Of a stretch of 6,507 bases of DNA, positions 4,550-6,507 are shown in pieces. Made by a program: the position numbers and the translations under genes. Origin of the DNA: HGM12669 sp048527645 (GTDB lineage Bacteria > Bacillota > Clostridia > Oscillospirales > CAG-272); NCBI GenBank assembly GCA_048527645.1, contig DBGFNI010000089.1:1-6507 (forward strand). The letters run 5' to 3'. Under the pieces are notes generated by a model. It ran no database searches. It saw only the letters and a list, made by a program, of their open reading frames with translations, and was not told where the DNA came from. Positions within the stretch are counted from its first letter, which is position 1; every line of letters starts with the position of its first letter.

Positions 4550-6507
4550 TTACTCGGCTTTCGCGCGAGCACTGATAATGCCTTCCTGAATGCTCTTGGG
4601 CACCTGCTCAAAGTGGCTGGGCTCCATAGAGTATACGCCGCGTCCCTGCGTCTTGGAACGCAGCTCCGTTGCATAGCCGAACATCTCAGACAGCGGAACG
4701 AATGCCTCAATCTGCTGACCGCCGGAAACGGGCTCCATGCCCTGAATCTGTCCGCGGCGGGAGTTCAAGTCGCCGATAACATCGCCCATATAGTCGTCAG
4801 GTGTTACAACAACAACCTTCATCATCGGCTCTGTCAAGCAGGGATCAGCTTTACGCATTGCTTCCTTGAAGGCCATGGAACCGGCAATCTTAAATGCCAT
4901 TTCCGAAGAGTCGACTTCGTGGTAAGAACCGTCGTACAGCGTCACCTTGACGTCAACCACTTCATAACCGGCCAGAACACCGGACTGCATTGCGCCGCGG
5001 ATACCGGCGTCAACCGCAGGAATATATTCCTTCGGGATCGCACCGCCGACAACCTTGTTGATAAACTCATATCCCTTGCCGGGCTCGTTGGGTTCAACAT
5101 GGATCTTGACATGACCGTACTGACCTTTACCGCCGGACTGACGCGCATACTTGGTATCCTGATCGACTTCCTTGCGGATCATTTCCTTGTAGGATACCTG
5201 CGGTGCGCCGACATTTGCCTCCACCTTGAATTCGCGGAGCAAACGGTCAACGATGATCTCCAGGTGAAGCTCACCCATACCGGCGATGATCGTCTGTCCG
5301 GTTTCCTCGTCGGTGTAAGCACGGAAGGTCGGGTCCTCCTCTGCCAGCTTGGAGAGCGCGATGCTCATCTTTTCCTGACCGGCCTTGGTCTTGGGCTCGA
5401 TTGCGACGCGGATAACGGGTTCGGGGAATTCCATGGATTCCAGAATCACAGGAGCCTTATCGTCGCACAGCGTATCGCCCGTGATGGTGTTCTTGACACC
5501 GACAACAGCGGCGATATCGCCGGAGTAGCAAACGTCAATGTCCTTTCGGTCATTCGCATGCATCTGCAAAATACGGCCGAAGCGCTCCTTCTGCTTCTTT
5601 GCGGGGTTGTATGCGGTTTCGCCTGCGGCGATCTTACCGCTGTACACACGGAAGAAGCACAGCTTTCCGACATAAGGGTCGGTCATGATCTTGAATGCCA
5701 GTGCGGCAAACGGACCGTCGTCGTCTGCGGGACGCTCGATCTCTTCGCCGCTGTCCGGATCAACGCCCTTGATTGCGGGCACATCCAGCGGAGAGGGCAT
5801 ATAGTCGATGATTGCATCCAGCAGCTTCTGCACGCCCTTGTTCTTATAGGAGGTTCCGCAGGTAACGGGTACCAGCGTGTTCTCCAGCGTTCCCTTACGG
5901 ATACCCGCCTTCAAATCCTCCACGGAAAGGTCGTCGTTCTCCAGGAATTTTTCCAGAAGTGCTTCATCTGTTTCCGCAACAGCCTCAACCAGCTTCTGGC
6001 GGTATTCCTGCGCCAGCTCCATCATGTCTTCCGGAATGGGCTCCACACGCATATCGGTGCCCATCTCATCATAATAGACGTCCGCCTCCATGGTGACAAG
6101 GTCGATGATTCCCCGGAAGGTATCCTCCTTGCCGATCGGAAGCTGAATCGGTACTGCGTTGGCCTTGAGTCTCTCATGCATCATCTTGATCACGCGGTAA
6201 AAATCCGCGCCCATGATATCCATTTTGTTGACATAAGCCATGCGAGGTACCTGATACTTGTCAGCCTGTCTCCAGACCGTCTCTGACTGAGGTTCCACGC
6301 CGCCCTTTGCGCAAAGAACAGTGACGGAACCGTCAAGCACACGCAGTGAACGCTCTACTTCAACGGTAAAGTCAACGTGTCCGGGGGTATCAATGATATT
6401 GATACGGTGCTTGGGATACTGACCCTTTTCACCGCCCCAGAAACAGGTGGTAGCAGCGGAGGTGATGGTAATACCACGCTCCTGCTCCTGCTCCATCCAG
6501 TCCATCG
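4550..6507 (-). CDS. fusA: Translation elongation factor EF-G, N-terminus cut by the right window edge
   Basis: Ribosomal translocase GTPase that moves tRNAs and mRNA after peptide-bond formation and, with RRF, helps recycle ribosomes. About 651 residues are visible of the usual 690-700; roughly the first 40, including the P-loop GxxxxGKT, lie off the edge. The first complete codon encodes M of MDWMEQEQERGITIT; the two bases before it fit the Thr normally found there. Counted from that M, G2 is RGITI (10-14), G3 DTPGH (39-43) and G4 NKMD (93-96). G5 is the CGTSYKNKGVQ segment, where T replaces the more usual S/A. Then come domain II, the GMGELHLEIIVDRL signature of domain III, domain IV with GGKGQYGHV, and domain V with MMKVVVVTPDDYMGDVIGDLNSRRG. 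The frame is intact. The gene precedes tuf by 67 nt, as in str operons; rpsL and rpsG would be expected off the right edge. Confidence 0.98.
   Translation of the reverse strand, partial: MDWMEQEQERGITITSAATTCFWGGEKGQYPKHRINIIDTPGHVDFTVEVERSLRVLDGSVTVLCAKGGVEPQSETVWRQADKYQVPRMAYVNKMDIMGADFYRVIKMMHERLKANAVPIQLPIGKEDTFRGIIDLVTMEADVYYDEMGTDMRVEPIPEDMMELAQEYRQKLVEAVAETDEALLEKFLENDDLSVEDLKAGIRKGTLENTLVPVTCGTSYKNKGVQKLLDAIIDYMPSPLDVPAIKGVDPDSGEEIERPADDDGPFAALAFKIMTDPYVGKLCFFRVYSGKIAAGETAYNPAKKQKERFGRILQMHANDRKDIDVCYSGDIAAVVGVKNTITGDTLCDDKAPVILESMEFPEPVIRVAIEPKTKAGQEKMSIALSKLAEEDPTFRAYTDEETGQTIIAGMGELHLEIIVDRLLREFKVEANVGAPQVSYKEMIRKEVDQDTKYARQSGGKGQYGHVKIHVEPNEPGKGYEFINKVVGGAIPKEYIPAVDAGIRGAMQSGVLAGYEVVDVKVTLYDGSYHEVDSSEMAFKIAGSMAFKEAMRKADPCLTEPMMKVVVVTPDDYMGDVIGDLNSRRGQIQGMEPVSGGQQIEAFVPLSEMFGYATELRSKTQGRGVYSMEPSHFEQVPKSIQEGIISARAKAE

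Noticed and set aside
4510..4552. AT-rich TATTAT in the fusA/tuf spacer considered as a tuf promoter
   Set aside because: No -35-like hexamer lies at 16-18 nt upstream; it is probably just an AT-rich spacer.
3556..4575. A 339-codon open frame on the plus strand opposite tuf
   Set aside because: It is an antisense shadow of tuf with no recognisable domain, and the tuf frame explains the region fully.
4538..6286. A 582-codon open frame on the plus strand opposite fusA
   Set aside because: It is the antisense shadow of a highly biased coding sequence. It resembles no protein family, and fusA on the other strand is unmistakable.

Overview
The window looks like a chromosomal stretch from a low-to-mid-GC Gram-positive, most likely a member of the Clostridia (Oscillospiraceae/Ruminococcaceae-like). 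The reasons are the EF-Tu and EF-G sequence style, an ECF-type riboflavin transporter under an FMN riboswitch, a consensus sigma-A promoter, and a MiaB of the clostridial type. The species assignment is inference only. Every gene I can support lies on the minus strand, so transcription runs from the right edge to the left. There are no mobile elements, CRISPR arrays, tRNAs or rRNAs.

Right to left (the order of transcription): fusA (EF-G, N-terminus off the right edge) and tuf (EF-Tu, complete) form the distal part of a str-type translation operon. About 30 nt after the tuf stop codon begins an FMN riboswitch aptamer, followed by a strong intrinsic terminator and a leader of about 100 nt. Next comes ribU, the riboflavin-binding S component of an ECF transporter. 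Then, in the same direction and with no terminator between them, come a second ECF S component of unknown substrate and a DUF1893 (TM1506-like, deaminase-fold) protein whose start overlaps the end of the S-component gene. An intrinsic terminator closes this group right after the DUF1893 stop codon.

The last gene, miaB (tRNA ms2i6A37 methylthiotransferase, C-terminus off the left edge), has its own perfect-consensus promoter (TTGACA, 17 nt, TATAAT) just downstream of that terminator.

Functionally the window joins translation (EF-G, EF-Tu, tRNA modification) to flavin uptake. The most interesting point is that the second S component and the DUF1893 protein appear to share the FMN-controlled transcript with ribU, which suggests a flavin-related role for two otherwise uncharacterised genes. 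A second point is that no terminator or convincing promoter separates tuf from the riboswitch, so the riboswitch terminator may also end the str-operon transcript. I see no clearly unprecedented system here; this is mostly ordinary core genome with one modestly novel operon.
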